Shown here: positions 52,391 through 60,968 of the stretch, one piece after another
Numbering within the stretch: position 1 is the stretch's first letter
How the letters are laid out: every line of letters starts with the position of its first letter
DNA from: DASRHT01 sp035650355
GTDB lineage: Bacteria; Chloroflexota; Ktedonobacteria; Ktedonobacterales; Ktedonobacteraceae
Length of the DNA stretch: 64,000 bases
Reading direction: 5' to 3'
Assembly (NCBI GenBank): GCA_035650355.1
Contig: DASRHT010000125.1
Span: 1 to 64,000 of the forward strand
Translations under genes and position numbers: made by a program
Notes under the pieces: generated by a model
What the model saw: the letters and a program-made list of their open reading frames with translations, nothing else
The model's database searches: none
What the model was told of the DNA's origin: nothing

Positions 52391-54277
52391 TCACGTATTG
52401 CGCAAAAGGTAGAGATCCGTCCTCCCTGCCAGAATATTCGTCTTCATCTCATCAGCACTCGCGGCATCTCTTATCAGCATCGTGGGAATGCCGACTTCGT
52501 TGCGTACACGATCACTCAAAAGGCGCTGGCGAAGCTGATCGCCGCCCTCAGAAGCGATCAGAATGAGGTCGCAGCCGTGTTGTTTGAGCAGACGAGCACA
52601 CGCAATTACTTCATCGTCGGCCACGCCTTCGGCCTCTCTGCTTGCGGAGAGAGATATGGCAAGAACTGGCAGGGCTTGTCCCTGTCCTGCCTGGTTATGC
52701 AATGCTGTTTGCACCATATCGAGAATATACGTTGGATGAATATGCGACCAGGGACTATCAAATGCAAGCAGGTCGGCTTTTATGGCACCAGCTATCTGCA
52801 GAGCAGACGTGATAGCAGCCTGTTCTTTCGCGGCAGGTTGTTGGTGCAGATCCTTCATCGATATGGCGATGCCAATCAGGGGAGATGGACTGGCGCGAAT
52901 GGCTTGAACAGCCCGCCGTAACTGCTCTACCGGAATTGCCTGGACATTTGGAAGCTCCAGCATTACCAATCCTGCTTTGCCAGCAGTTACATGGTCTGTC
53001 AGTACCTGATCTGCTTGCAAAGAAAGAGCGATGCGGCTCGCCAGTGTCATATGCTGCAATTGCAACGGCAGAGAGAGCGGAGAGGCTTTCTCACGTTGTT
53101 CGTGAGACAAAGATGGCATCATCTCATGCACGAACCAGTCGTTGGCATGCGCGACGAACTGGGGATCGCGCTGTTGTAACTTCTCATAGGTGATGCGGGG
53201 GTTGTGGGTGAGGAAGTTGAAAGCGAATTGCTCCGGGGCGAAATGCTGATAGCGCCTGAAATCCTCCCACCATGCCTGGCTGGGGAGCGAGGCGCGCTGG
53301 ATGCGTTCCACCTCTGGTTTGCGCACGCGCTCATATTCCTCAAAGGCTGCTGAAAGGTTATGACAATGGCGAAGAGCCTGGCAGAGGGCAATCGCATCCT
53401 CCATGGCCATCTTTGTGCCAGACCCGACGGAAAAGTGCGCCGTATGGGCAGCATCGCCCATCAGCACGATATGCTCGTAGTGCCAGCTCTGGTTATGCAC
53501 CCGTCGGAAATTGAGCCACTTGGAGTTATTGGCGAGCAGTTCGTGTTCATCCAGATGCTTCGCAAAGAGGTGCTGGCAATAGGCCATGCTGACCAGATCG
53601 CTTTTTCCAGGGGCAAGTGTCTCTGCCACAGAGCGATCCAGTCCGGCTCTGTGCCATGTCTCTTCGTCGGTCTCCACAATAAAGGTGCTGGTCTGCTCGT
53701 CATAGGGATAGGCATGAACACCAAAGATGCCGTGTTCATTTTCTTCAAACAAAAAGGTCAGAGCATGAAATAGCTTCGTTGTACCAAACCAGATATATTT
53801 CGCCGTCCCAACCTGGATGGTTGGTTGAAACTGCTCAGCAAAAGTACGCCGAAGCAGGCTATTGACGCCATCTGCGGCCACGACCAGGTCGTAATCCTTG
53901 AGCAAGGAAAGGTCGTCAACCTCGGTCGAGAAGCAAACGTTGATGCCCACTTCCAAAGCTCTGGCCTGAAGGATCGTGAGGAGGCGCTTACGCGAAATGG
54001 CTGAAAAACCGTTGCCGCCACAGCACAACGTCTGGCCCTTAAAGCGAACCTCAATCGGGTCCCATGCCTGGCAGCTTCCATTGATCTGCTGGTAGACAAC
54101 CTCATCCTCATGCTGTAAATAGTTCAGCGCGCTTTCGGAGAAGACGACGCCAAAGCCAAAGATATCATGTGGCCTGTTCCGCTCAACGACGGTAATGTCA
54201 TGCAATGGGTCTCTCTGCTTCATCAGAATGGCAAAGTAGAGGCCAGCCGGTCCACCACCGACACAGAGGATCTTCAA
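52391..54277 (-). CDS. FAD monooxygenase, anthraniloyl/salicylyl-CoA monooxygenase-like with reduced C-terminal domain (628 aa)
   Basis: Residues 1-370 are an FAD-dependent aromatic hydroxylase: dinucleotide motif CVGGGPAGLYFAIL, FGFGVVFSESAL, VAADGVNSLLR and the second FAD motif GDAAHTAHFSVGSGTKMAMEDA. This matches the two-domain anthraniloyl-CoA monooxygenase/salicylyl-CoA 5-hydroxylase family, whose second domain is an Old Yellow Enzyme barrel of about 350 residues. Here the barrel is only about 220 residues; it keeps the start (HMTLASRIALS) and end (RNEVGIPTMLI) but lacks the middle with the active-site histidines and FMN contacts. The second half is probably inactive as a reductase. TTG start after GGGAGGG. 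It follows iclR by 24 nt. Confidence 0.82.
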   Translation of the reverse strand: MKILCVGGGPAGLYFAILMKQRDPLHDITVVERNRPHDIFGFGVVFSESALNYLQHEDEVVYQQINGSCQAWDPIEVRFKGQTLCCGGNGFSAISRKRLLTILQARALEVGINVCFSTEVDDLSLLKDYDLVVAADGVNSLLRRTFAEQFQPTIQVGTAKYIWFGTTKLFHALTFLFEENEHGIFGVHAYPYDEQTSTFIVETDEETWHRAGLDRSVAETLAPGKSDLVSMAYCQHLFAKHLDEHELLANNSKWLNFRRVHNQSWHYEHIVLMGDAAHTAHFSVGSGTKMAMEDAIALCQALRHCHNLSAAFEEYERVRKPEVERIQRASLPSQAWWEDFRRYQHFAPEQFAFNFLTHNPRITYEKLQQRDPQFVAHANDWFVHEMMPSLSHEQREKASPLSLPLQLQHMTLASRIALSLQADQVLTDHVTAGKAGLVMLELPNVQAIPVEQLRRAVQAIRASPSPLIGIAISMKDLHQQPAAKEQAAITSALQIAGAIKADLLAFDSPWSHIHPTYILDMVQTALHNQAGQGQALPVLAISLSASREAEGVADDEVIACARLLKQHGCDLILIASEGGDQLRQRLLSDRVRNEVGIPTMLIRDAASADEMKTNILAGRTDLYLLRNT

Positions 54278-54301
54278 GATGCCCTCCCTGCACTGCGCCG
54301 C

Positions 54302-55102
54302 TTAGAGGTCCAGTTCCTGCAGGCGCAGACTGATGCGCTTTGCGGTCTCCTGCACCGCCTGGATCACGCCTGGTAACACGGCCTGGTTGATGCGAAATGC
54401 CGGTCCTGCCACGCTCAAACCAGCTATCACACGCTTCTGCGTATCAAAGATCGGCGCTGCCACGCCCCGAACGCCGTCATCCACCTCTCCCTCGCTCATG
54501 GCATATCCCCTGGTACGGATAGACTCAAGCTGTGTACGCAGCACGTCAGGATCGGTCACGGTCTGTTCCGTATAACGAGGAAACGGGCCTGTGCGAAGAA
54601 TCGCCTCGATCTCTTCAGGAGCCAGATAGGCCAGCAATACTTTTGCCGATGCTCCCGCGTGGAGTGGCAGCACCTGCCCTCGTTCGTAAGACAAACGTAC
54701 CCGGTGCTGGCTTTCAACGCGTTCGATACAAACAACATAGGCATCGGTGCGCCGGGTCAGCAGCGCCGTCTCGCCGGTCTGAGCGACCAGTTCCTGCATC
54801 AGAGGCAAGGAGACGGTAGAGAGGTCCATCCCCTGGCGGGCAGTGCGAGCCAGGCGTAAGACTGCAAGCCCCAGGCGAAACCCTCCGCTGCTATCGTTTT
54901 CCTCCACCAATCCATAGGAGCGCAGGCTCTGCAAATAGCGATAGGTTGTGCTACGTGGCATCTTTAATCGCTCGGAGATCTCTTCTGCGGTCAGAACTGG
55001 CTGTTGTTCATTGAAGAGCAACAACACATCAATGGTGCGATCAGTTGTAGCGTTACGCCCCTGCGGCGCGGCCTCCGCAGTGCGCGAAAGTTCTTGTTTC
55101 AT
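54302..55102 (-). CDS. IclR-family transcriptional regulator (266 aa)
   Basis: The N-terminal winged helix (TAEEISERLKMPRSTTYRYLQSLRSYGLVEE, residues 38-68 in segments) and the C-terminal effector domain (ELVAQTGETALLTRRT, LPLHAGASAKVLLAYL, GYAMSEGEVDDGVRGVAAPIFD) are complete. IclR proteins control aromatic and carbon catabolism, often with an aromatic acid as ligand. It is co-transcribed with the downstream monooxygenase. A 17-bp inverted repeat overlapping its own ribosome site suggests autoregulation. Confidence 0.95.
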   Translation of the reverse strand: MKQELSRTAEAAPQGRNATTDRTIDVLLLFNEQQPVLTAEEISERLKMPRSTTYRYLQSLRSYGLVEENDSSGGFRLGLAVLRLARTARQGMDLSTVSLPLMQELVAQTGETALLTRRTDAYVVCIERVESQHRVRLSYERGQVLPLHAGASAKVLLAYLAPEEIEAILRTGPFPRYTEQTVTDPDVLRTQLESIRTRGYAMSEGEVDDGVRGVAAPIFDTQKRVIAGLSVAGPAFRINQAVLPGVIQAVQETAKRISLRLQELDL

Positions 55103-55109
55103 TATTTCA

Positions 55110-55134
55110 CTCCTACATTGTAGGAGGTACCTCC
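55110..55134 (-). promoter_or_regulatory. Overlapping palindromes covering the iclR ribosome site
   Basis: CTCCTACATTGTAGGAG (55110-55126; 7-bp arms, 3-nt centre) and GGAGGTACCTCC (55123-55134) overlap. On the minus strand the first contains the Shine-Dalgarno GTAGGAG of iclR, so the RNA hairpin would hide it. As DNA it has the size of an IclR operator. The two palindromes share four bases and cannot both be fully paired. Confidence 0.55.
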
Positions 55135-55217
55135 CGTGTTTTGGCAGTATCGTATCATTCAGCCCAACTCATGTCAAAAATCGGCATGGTTCTACTCCGC
55201 CTGAAAGGCAGGACAGG

Positions 55218-55251
55218 GGCGGTAGGGCAATCCTCGGTTTGCCCTACCGCC
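55218..55251. repeat. 13-bp-arm inverted repeat (GGCGGTAGGGCAA family)
   Basis: GGCGGTAGGGCAA (55218-55230) and its exact reverse complement (55239-55251) enclose an 8-nt loop, in the gap after the BNR stop. No T run follows on either strand, so it is not a classical terminator. Related GGTAGGGG/CCCCTACC sequence recurs at 60327-60414. Confidence 0.6.
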
Positions 55252-55287
55252 AACGATACAGTCGTCCAGCCTTGCGTCGTCCAGCCT

Positions 55288-56358
55288 CTACGATATCACC
55301 TGCATCCCACGCGCGTGAGCCATACGGTAGCGTTCAGGCCAGGCGGCATCAAGCCCTTTCCAGGTGATGCCGGCATCTACCGAGCGGAAGACTCCCCTGT
55401 TGGTCGCGGCGTAAAACACGCCCGGCTCCTCTTCGTTAGCAGCCAGCGAATACACCAGCGTTCCTCCTGGCGCGGACAGCCCTTCGCTGACCAATTGCCA
55501 CGGCTTGCCATCGGCCCGACGATAGATGAACGATTCGGATGTTGGTGGCCTGTGCGCCTGCTCAGGGCCGCGTGTCACTGAAGCCACCATCACATCGGGA
55601 TTACCAGGATCAATAGCCAGACCAAAAAGATAATGCCGGTCCAGCCCATCCGTAATGGTTTCCCAGGTTGCACCGCCATCGCGTGTCTCGGCATAGCCGC
55701 CGCGCGACACCACCACGTACCTTCCCAACTCCTCGTTCACGAACTGCGGATCTTCACCGCCTGCCGCCTCATAGACGCGTCCTGGAGCAAGCTTATGCGT
55801 TCTCAGCGTGTGACCGTCGCGCTGCGCTCCCGGTTTGCGGTCCTCCCAGGTAAGCCCGCCATCCAGGCTGCGCATAATCCCTCCCTGTTCGATGGCCACA
55901 AAGATGCGTCCCGGCTCATGGCTGTCCGGTTGTATCCAGCGCACATGGTGCGTATCGGGCTTCGGCGGGTAGCTCCACGTTGGCTTTGATGGCAGGTCGA
56001 GCAGTGTTGGTCGCTCCTGCCAGCTTTCGCCCCCATCCTCCGAGCGAAATAAGGCGCTTGGCTCGGTCCCTGCCCAGACCACGGCGTGTTTGCCAACGCG
56101 TTCAACAGGGCTGACCGCGATGGACATTACCACGTCATGCGCAATCCCCTGACCAACGGGATTCCAGGTATCACCCGCGTCATCGCTGCGCCATACCCCC
56201 TTTCCCATTGTCGCCACGTAGATCCGCTCGTGATCAAACGGGTCTATAGCGACATCATACACGGGCAGGCTATCCAGTTGTACCTGGGTCTTCCAACTCC
56301 CATTCTGACCGGTCGCTATCGCCAGTGAATTTTGCATCGCAACGTATATGCGTGTCAT
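55288..56358 (-). CDS. BNR/sialidase-like beta-propeller protein, copy 1 (356 aa)
   Basis: Repeated Asp-box motifs (SDDAGDTWNPV, SEDGGESWQERP, SLDGGLTWEDR, TRDGGATWETI, SVDAGITWKGL) mark a BNR propeller of the WD40/YVTN/BNR-like type. There is no signal peptide; the start is MTRIYVAMQNS after AAAGGAG. Catalytic sialidase residues are not recognisable, so a glycosidase role is unlikely on this evidence. It is 38 nt downstream of the MFS gene and has a close paralogue at 60969. Such genes recur in Chloroflexota catabolic clusters without a known function. Confidence 0.85.
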   Translation of the reverse strand: MTRIYVAMQNSLAIATGQNGSWKTQVQLDSLPVYDVAIDPFDHERIYVATMGKGVWRSDDAGDTWNPVGQGIAHDVVMSIAVSPVERVGKHAVVWAGTEPSALFRSEDGGESWQERPTLLDLPSKPTWSYPPKPDTHHVRWIQPDSHEPGRIFVAIEQGGIMRSLDGGLTWEDRKPGAQRDGHTLRTHKLAPGRVYEAAGGEDPQFVNEELGRYVVVSRGGYAETRDGGATWETITDGLDRHYLFGLAIDPGNPDVMVASVTRGPEQAHRPPTSESFIYRRADGKPWQLVSEGLSAPGGTLVYSLAANEEEPGVFYAATNRGVFRSVDAGITWKGLDAAWPERYRMAHARGMQVIS

Positions 56359-56396
56359 ACCCTATCTCCTTTCAATGTGTACTGGCTAATACGTAC

Positions 56397-57743
56397 TTAA
56401 CGAACCCCCTTAATCGGTGCGATCAGTACACCGCTGAGGACGGCAGCAATCGCGACAACGACAAAGAGGAAGGTGTAATTATGGAAAGAGCTGATGGTGG
56501 CGACAGCGATAATCGGGACAATCACCTGGGGCAGCGAATTGGCAATATTGAAGACCCCCATATCTTTCCCACGGCTCTCAGCCGAAGGGAGCACCTCAGT
56601 GATCAGAGCAATATCGACCGCGATATAGACGCCATAGCCCAGACCAAAGATGGCGGCAGCCACCAGCACACCGGTCCATGAGACAACGAAGGCAAGAATC
56701 AGCATCGAGAGCGCAACAAGGATGCCCGCGCCCATCACAAAGATTTTGCGACGCTGGATTTTGTCCGAGATAAAGCCACTGAGAAAGGCGAACACGATCA
56801 ATATGATACCGTAGATGGTATTGAAGATAGTAGCGCGCTGGGCTGCAACGTCGGCGCTAAAATGCAAGGCGTCTTGCAGGTAGTATAGCAGGTAGACGGT
56901 GATGACAGCCGAACTCATAATCAAGAGGAAGCGGGTGATCCAGGCCCAGGCAAAATCGGGGTTACGCCTGGGGCTGATCCAGAAACTGGCCAGGAATCGC
57001 CCCAGATGAAAAGATGGCATGACGCCCTTTGCTAGTGGCTTATCGGGCAAGAGCAAGGCAAAGGCCAGAATGATCACCAGGAAGATAGCGGCAATTACAT
57101 AATAAGATGGCGCAATCGCCGATTTGAGGACGCGCGTCACCAGCAAGGTCCCCACGATCAAGCCGAGCGGATAGGAGAGGCCCGTATAGGCCGAGACAGT
57201 CCCGCGCTGACGTGCTGGCACCTGGTCGGGAATAGTCGCGAGCAATGCCGTCAGAACGGCATTGACCACCATCTGGTAGACGATCCATTCGATGAGCAGG
57301 CCAATAATGCCTGGGGCAAAGGCAAGCAGGACAAGCATTACCGCAGAAAGCAGGCCACCCGCAATGAGCCAGGGACGCCTGCGACCCCAGGTTCCAGTTG
57401 TGCGGTCACTCAAAGCGCCTGCGATAGGATTAACTACCAGGCCGAAGAACGATCCCACGCCGGCGATGATCGCCAGGTCAACCACCTTGTTGCCAGGATC
57501 AAATGCCAGGATTTGCAGAGGCAGGACGATTTGGGTGAAAGGAAACTTCGCCAGCCAGGTCACGATATTCGCCAGCAAGAAGAGTGTCTGGAAGCCTGCG
57601 CCGACCTTCCTGGTCGGAACCTGCAGAGCTTCGGGGAGAGAGGTTGTATCGAGCTCAGAGGCCGCAAGATCAGCCGAAATACGAGCATCGCCAGAGAGAA
57701 GAGTCCGCCATTCTTGAAACTCCTTTCCTGGTTCTGTTGGCAA
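56397..57743 (-). CDS. MFS transporter (448 aa)
   Basis: Twelve predicted membrane helices follow a 50-residue cytoplasmic tail. The loop 2-3 motif GALSDRTTGTWGRRRPWLIAGG resembles MFS/GPH carriers of sugars and organic acids. The second half begins after a central loop near residue 230 and includes FLSGFISDKIQRRKIFVMGAG. In this cluster an aromatic acid or related growth substrate is a reasonable guess. The start is TTG at 57743 with AGGCGG close by; no ATG is available before the first helix. First gene of the minus-strand operon MFS-BNR-iclR-monooxygenase. Confidence 0.88.
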   Translation of the reverse strand: MPTEPGKEFQEWRTLLSGDARISADLAASELDTTSLPEALQVPTRKVGAGFQTLFLLANIVTWLAKFPFTQIVLPLQILAFDPGNKVVDLAIIAGVGSFFGLVVNPIAGALSDRTTGTWGRRRPWLIAGGLLSAVMLVLLAFAPGIIGLLIEWIVYQMVVNAVLTALLATIPDQVPARQRGTVSAYTGLSYPLGLIVGTLLVTRVLKSAIAPSYYVIAAIFLVIILAFALLLPDKPLAKGVMPSFHLGRFLASFWISPRRNPDFAWAWITRFLLIMSSAVITVYLLYYLQDALHFSADVAAQRATIFNTIYGIILIVFAFLSGFISDKIQRRKIFVMGAGILVALSMLILAFVVSWTGVLVAAAIFGLGYGVYIAVDIALITEVLPSAESRGKDMGVFNIANSLPQVIVPIIAVATISSFHNYTFLFVVVAIAAVLSGVLIAPIKGVR

Positions 57744-57813
57744 AACCGCCTATCTCTTGACAAAAGGATCTAACGGATGGTATGTTTCCTACAAATCAAG
57801 ATGTATGTCTCAT

Positions 57814-57828
57814 AGTATAAGATATACT
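57814..57828. promoter_or_regulatory. Facing -10 boxes as a 15-bp palindrome between divergent operons
   Basis: AGTATA AGA TATACT is symmetrical, giving a TATACT -10 box on each strand, one toward the MFS operon and one toward the FAA-hydrolase operon. Neither has a good -35 hexamer at 17 bp, which suggests activator dependence, for example by the IclR protein. TTGACA also occurs at 57757-57762 on the plus strand. Confidence 0.4.
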
Positions 57829-57942
57829 GCTCAGAAAGTACAGAGGTACGAACTGAGCACATAGAATATTATTGCCATCTTGCTGTGTCTTGATAAAGGC
57901 ACCCCTTTGCCTGTTGCTTCTGCGCATACAAGGAGGGTTTTG

Positions 57943-58785
57943 GTGAAATTAGCACTTTTTCATGGCAACCGCCTGGGAGTCCTCAAGAATGAACAGATCA
58001 TTGACGTGACGGCGGCCCTCCCCCACTGGGATAACGGCTATGCTCCTAACTGGTGGCTCCGCATGTGCCACGACTTTGATGAGATCCGGCCACGCATCGA
58101 GGCCGAAGCGGCGAAGGGTCAGGGAGTGCCACTCGCCCAGGTCAGGCTGAACGCTCCGGTCCTCTGGCCGCAGAAGATCGTGGCCGCGGCCTCCAACTAC
58201 GCTGCCCACGTCGATGAGATGAACGCCCGAGGTCCTTATGAAGCCTGGATGCTGCAATTCGGCGTCTTTCTCAAAGCCACCAGTTCGATTCTTGGTCCTG
58301 GCGAGACGATAACGCTGCCCTCCGTTGGCGATGCCGAGATCCATCACGAATCAGAGCTAGGTTTCATCATCGGCAAAGGGGGCAAAAACATTCCTGCTGA
58401 ACGAGCGTTGGAGCATGTCCTGGGCTATACAGGTGTGCTCGATATCACGGTGCGGGGACAGGGAGATCGCTCGACCCGCAAATCCTACGATGGCTTTACG
58501 CCCATCGGTCCCTGGCTGGTGACCGCCGACGAGGTGGGAGATCCGCATGATTTGCGCATCCGGCTCTGGCTCAACGATGATGGTACGCCGCGCCAGGATG
58601 TGAATACGAGGGATATGCAGGTCAAGATCCCCCAGATGATCGCCTATATTTCCAGCATCATGACGCTCAACCCTGGCGATGTCGTCAGCACCGGCGCCCC
58701 TCCGGGCGTGGGGAAAATCGTCCCTGGCGACCGGATGACCTTTGAGATCGAGAAAATAGGCCGGATGGCTATTCACGTCCGGTAG
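57943..58785 (+). CDS. Fumarylacetoacetate hydrolase (FAH) family protein, copy 1 (280 aa)
   Basis: The C-terminal FAH fold has the metal-ligand set HHESELGFIIGKGG (E-x-E), a GYTGVLDITVRGQGDRS strand with Asp, and the end MTLNPGDVVSTGAPPGVGKIVPGDRM. The family hydrolyses or decarboxylates beta-diketo acids made by aromatic ring cleavage. The N-terminal 70 residues are the usual small domain. GTG at 57943 follows AAGGAGGG by 6 nt and is preferred to upstream in-frame codons. It starts the plus-strand half of the catabolic cluster, 20 nt before the LLM gene. Confidence 0.9.
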   Translation: MKLALFHGNRLGVLKNEQIIDVTAALPHWDNGYAPNWWLRMCHDFDEIRPRIEAEAAKGQGVPLAQVRLNAPVLWPQKIVAAASNYAAHVDEMNARGPYEAWMLQFGVFLKATSSILGPGETITLPSVGDAEIHHESELGFIIGKGGKNIPAERALEHVLGYTGVLDITVRGQGDRSTRKSYDGFTPIGPWLVTADEVGDPHDLRIRLWLNDDGTPRQDVNTRDMQVKIPQMIAYISSIMTLNPGDVVSTGAPPGVGKIVPGDRMTFEIEKIGRMAIHVR

Positions 58786-58805
58786 CAATGAAGGAGTGAC
58801 GCTCT

Positions 58806-59900
58806 ATGAGGTTCGGTCTCAACTTTTTCCCCGCCTTTCGTTCGAGCGACCTTTCGGCGGCGGATTACTTCGCCCAGACATTGCGGATCTGCGAACGAGG
58901 CGACGAACTTGGCTTTGACTCGGTCAAGACTGTCGAACACTATTTTCACGAGTACGGTGGCTACTCCACCAATCCGAGCATCCTGCTTTCAGCTATTGCA
59001 GCCCGCACAAAGCGGATGCGCCCCATCACCGGAGCGGTGATCCCCGCGTTTAACAATCCTCTCAAGCTGGCAGGTGAGCTAACGATGCTGGATAACATCA
59101 GCCAGGGTCGCTTGGATGTGGGCTTTGGACGCGCCTTCATCCCTGATGAGTTCGAAGCGTTCCACGTTCCTATGGATGAGAGCCGCGCTCGCTTCGAGGA
59201 GAGTATTGCGGTGATCAAACGCCTGTGGACGGAAGACCGCGTCACCTTTGCTGGACGCTTCCACCAACTGCGCGACGTGCATTCCATGCCCCGTCCCTAT
59301 CAGCAGCCACATCCGCCGATCTGGATCGCGGCCATCTCCTCAGAAGAATCGTTCACCTGGCCTGCTCGCCAGGGCTACAACTTGATGATTGTGCCCTATG
59401 CGGGCGGACTTGAGCGTACCAGCACCTTTGTCAAGGCGTATCGGCAGGCATGGCGCGAAGCTGGCTATCCACCGGGCGAGGAGCGAGTGCAGATGTCCTT
59501 CCACTGCTATATCGCCGAGACGCGCTACGAGGCTATCGAGAGCTACAAGCGACCCATGACCACTTACCTCGAAGTCTTCACCGAAGCCGTGAGTGGCTGG
59601 AAGAATACCTCTTCGCTCAGCTATCCTGGCTACGATAAACTGGTCTCCTCTATCGCCTCGCAGACCTGGAAGACGAATCTCGACAACCGCACGGCCTTCG
59701 TCGGGACGCCCGATGACGTTGTGGAGCACATTCACTACCTGCGCAGTCTTTTTGGCGAGATGGAGCCATCGATGCAGGTTACTTTTGGCAACGTCTCGGA
59801 AGCCGAAGCGATGCGCACGATTGAACTTTTTGCGCAGCATGTGATGCCACATTTCAAGACGCCAGTTCAGGAGACAGCAAACGCTCCTATTGCAGACTAA
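58806..59900 (+). CDS. LLM-class flavin-dependent monooxygenase (364 aa)
   Basis: A bacterial luciferase-like TIM barrel: MRFGLNFFPAF at strand 1, CERGDELGFDSVKTVEHYF, TGAVIPAFNNPLKLAGELTMLDNIS and GRLDVGFGRAFIPDEFEAF, and the later PHPPIWIAAISSEES. These are the family's conserved segments for reduced flavin binding. Members oxidise alkanes, amines, aldehydes or aromatics using FMNH2 from a separate reductase. AAGGAGTG precedes the ATG. Co-transcribed with the FAA hydrolase. Sequence 59901-60196 after it holds nothing recognised. Confidence 0.92.
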   Translation: MRFGLNFFPAFRSSDLSAADYFAQTLRICERGDELGFDSVKTVEHYFHEYGGYSTNPSILLSAIAARTKRMRPITGAVIPAFNNPLKLAGELTMLDNISQGRLDVGFGRAFIPDEFEAFHVPMDESRARFEESIAVIKRLWTEDRVTFAGRFHQLRDVHSMPRPYQQPHPPIWIAAISSEESFTWPARQGYNLMIVPYAGGLERTSTFVKAYRQAWREAGYPPGEERVQMSFHCYIAETRYEAIESYKRPMTTYLEVFTEAVSGWKNTSSLSYPGYDKLVSSIASQTWKTNLDNRTAFVGTPDDVVEHIHYLRSLFGEMEPSMQVTFGNVSEAEAMRTIELFAQHVMPHFKTPVQETANAPIAD

Positions 59901-60196
59901 CGCTCAATGTGCCCTTGACAGGGAAGGGTGTTGGTGATACGCTTTTCTTGCATTTCAAGATGCTGATCCTGTATTTCAGGATTGTTATGTGTTCGAGGGA
60001 ACGCGATCAATCGCGCCTTCCTTGCCGAGCGACTGAGCAGAGCTAGCTGAGAAGCAGCGTTGTCGCTCGGAATTTCAAGACAGGACGCGCTAAAGCTGGT
60101 CCCTACGGGGATCGGAGAAGGGTCCACGATGATGAGTGATATTACATCCATTAATCCTGCATACTACTACCAATCATTAGAACAGGCGAACGTCAT

Positions 60197-60307
60197 TCCT
60201 CGCTGCCAAAAGCAAAGCAACTGGTGGAGGAGTTACCGATCAGCGCTGAAGACAAACGCGCGATCCTGGGAGGCAACGCCGCACGATTACTAAAACGCTC
60301 GTTGTGA
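60197..60307 (+). pseudogene. C-terminal remnant of an amidohydrolase-2 family decarboxylase/hydrolase
   Basis: In one frame the codons read SLPKAKQLVEELPISAEDKR then AILGGNAARLLKRSL and a stop at 60305-60307. The end pattern L-x-x-E-D-K-x-x-I-L-G-G-N-A-x-R-L-L is the usual C-terminus of amidohydrolase-2 (ACMSD/5-carboxyvanillate decarboxylase-like) enzymes. No upstream coding part remains, so this is the tail of a deleted gene. Confidence 0.55.
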
Positions 60308-60326
60308 TGTGTGAGAGCAGGGCAAC

Positions 60327-60414
60327 CGGTAGGGGCCAGGCTTGCCCTTGCCCTTGCCTTGCGAACTATCGTATAACACCGAGGCAGGGCAACCACGAGG
60401 GATTGCCCCTACCG
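60327..60414. repeat. Inverted GGTAGGGGC/GCCCCTACC repeat
   Basis: CGGTAGGGGC (60327-60336) and its exact complement GCCCCTACCG (60405-60414) enclose degenerate copies of AGGGCAACC and TTGCCC. The same words occur in the 55218-55251 hairpin, so this is probably a small dispersed repeat family that has inserted beside the decayed genes. Confidence 0.5.
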
Positions 60415-60437
60415 ACCGGCATGTGGAGGGAACGCCT

Positions 60438-60706
60438 ATGCGCTTGAAGATAGCATTTATGCACAATCCACGCCTTCAGCCATTACTTGATCACAGGGTC
60501 AGTTCGGAGGAGATCGCGTTCGATTGGGAAATTGGGCATCCTGCTGCGCTCAATCTGCGGCACCTGACCGAGAACCCGTTTGACGTCTTCGAGTTCTCGC
60601 TGTCGGGCTACCTGGTTGTCAATGACAGGCCCAACTAGGCGCATCTGGGATGGACTGCCCTTCCCATCTTCCTGTCTAAAGCGTTCCTGCCGCCGCGGAG
60701 GCGCGC
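60438..60706 (+). pseudogene. N-terminal remnant of a 4,5-dihydroxyphthalate decarboxylase-like gene
   Basis: A good ribosome site (GGAGGGAA) and ATG start a frame reading MRLKIAFMHNPRL, ENPFDVFEFSLSGYLVVNDR. It stops at a TAG (60636-60638) but continues in frame as AHLGWTALPIFLSKAF. The FDVFEFSLSGYL and LPIFLSKAF elements fit the N-terminal part of 4,5-dihydroxyphthalate decarboxylase-like, periplasmic-binding-fold enzymes of about 330 residues. A nonsense change and loss of the remaining two thirds inactivate it. Confidence 0.55.
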
Positions 60707-60940
60707 TTCAACATCCCCCGCGACTTCCTGGCGAGAGAGCCTTATATTCTCGGTCATCGTACGGTGAGCACGCCGCCCGCAATACGCGAACGCGCCTTCG
60801 ATGCCATTTTCAATTTCTGGGTCGAAGGTCGCGTCAAGCCGCTTGTCGCCCGTACATTCCCACTGGAGCAAGCGGCGGAGGCACAGCGTTACCTGATGGA
60901 GGGTCGGCCCTTAGGAAAGGTGCTGCTGACCTTTGAGTAA
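60707..60940 (+). pseudogene. C-terminal remnant of a zinc-type alcohol dehydrogenase/quinone oxidoreductase
   Basis: A 77-codon stretch in a different frame from the preceding remnant ends RVKPLVARTFPLEQAAEAQR then YLMEGRPLGKVLLTFE and TAA. This is the standard C-terminus of medium-chain dehydrogenases (G-x-x-x-P-x-V-x-x-x-F-P-L-E-x-A-x-E-A-H-x-x-x). The Rossmann half is missing. Its junction with the decarboxylase-like remnant marks a deletion fusing two genes. Confidence 0.6.
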
Positions 60941-60968
60941 CCGAGGGTCGCGCGCTCCCGTTGCGGCG

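Noticed and set aside
59901..60196. Small plus-strand frame starting at 60060
   Set aside because: The frame is out of phase with the amidohydrolase tail and has no ribosome site.
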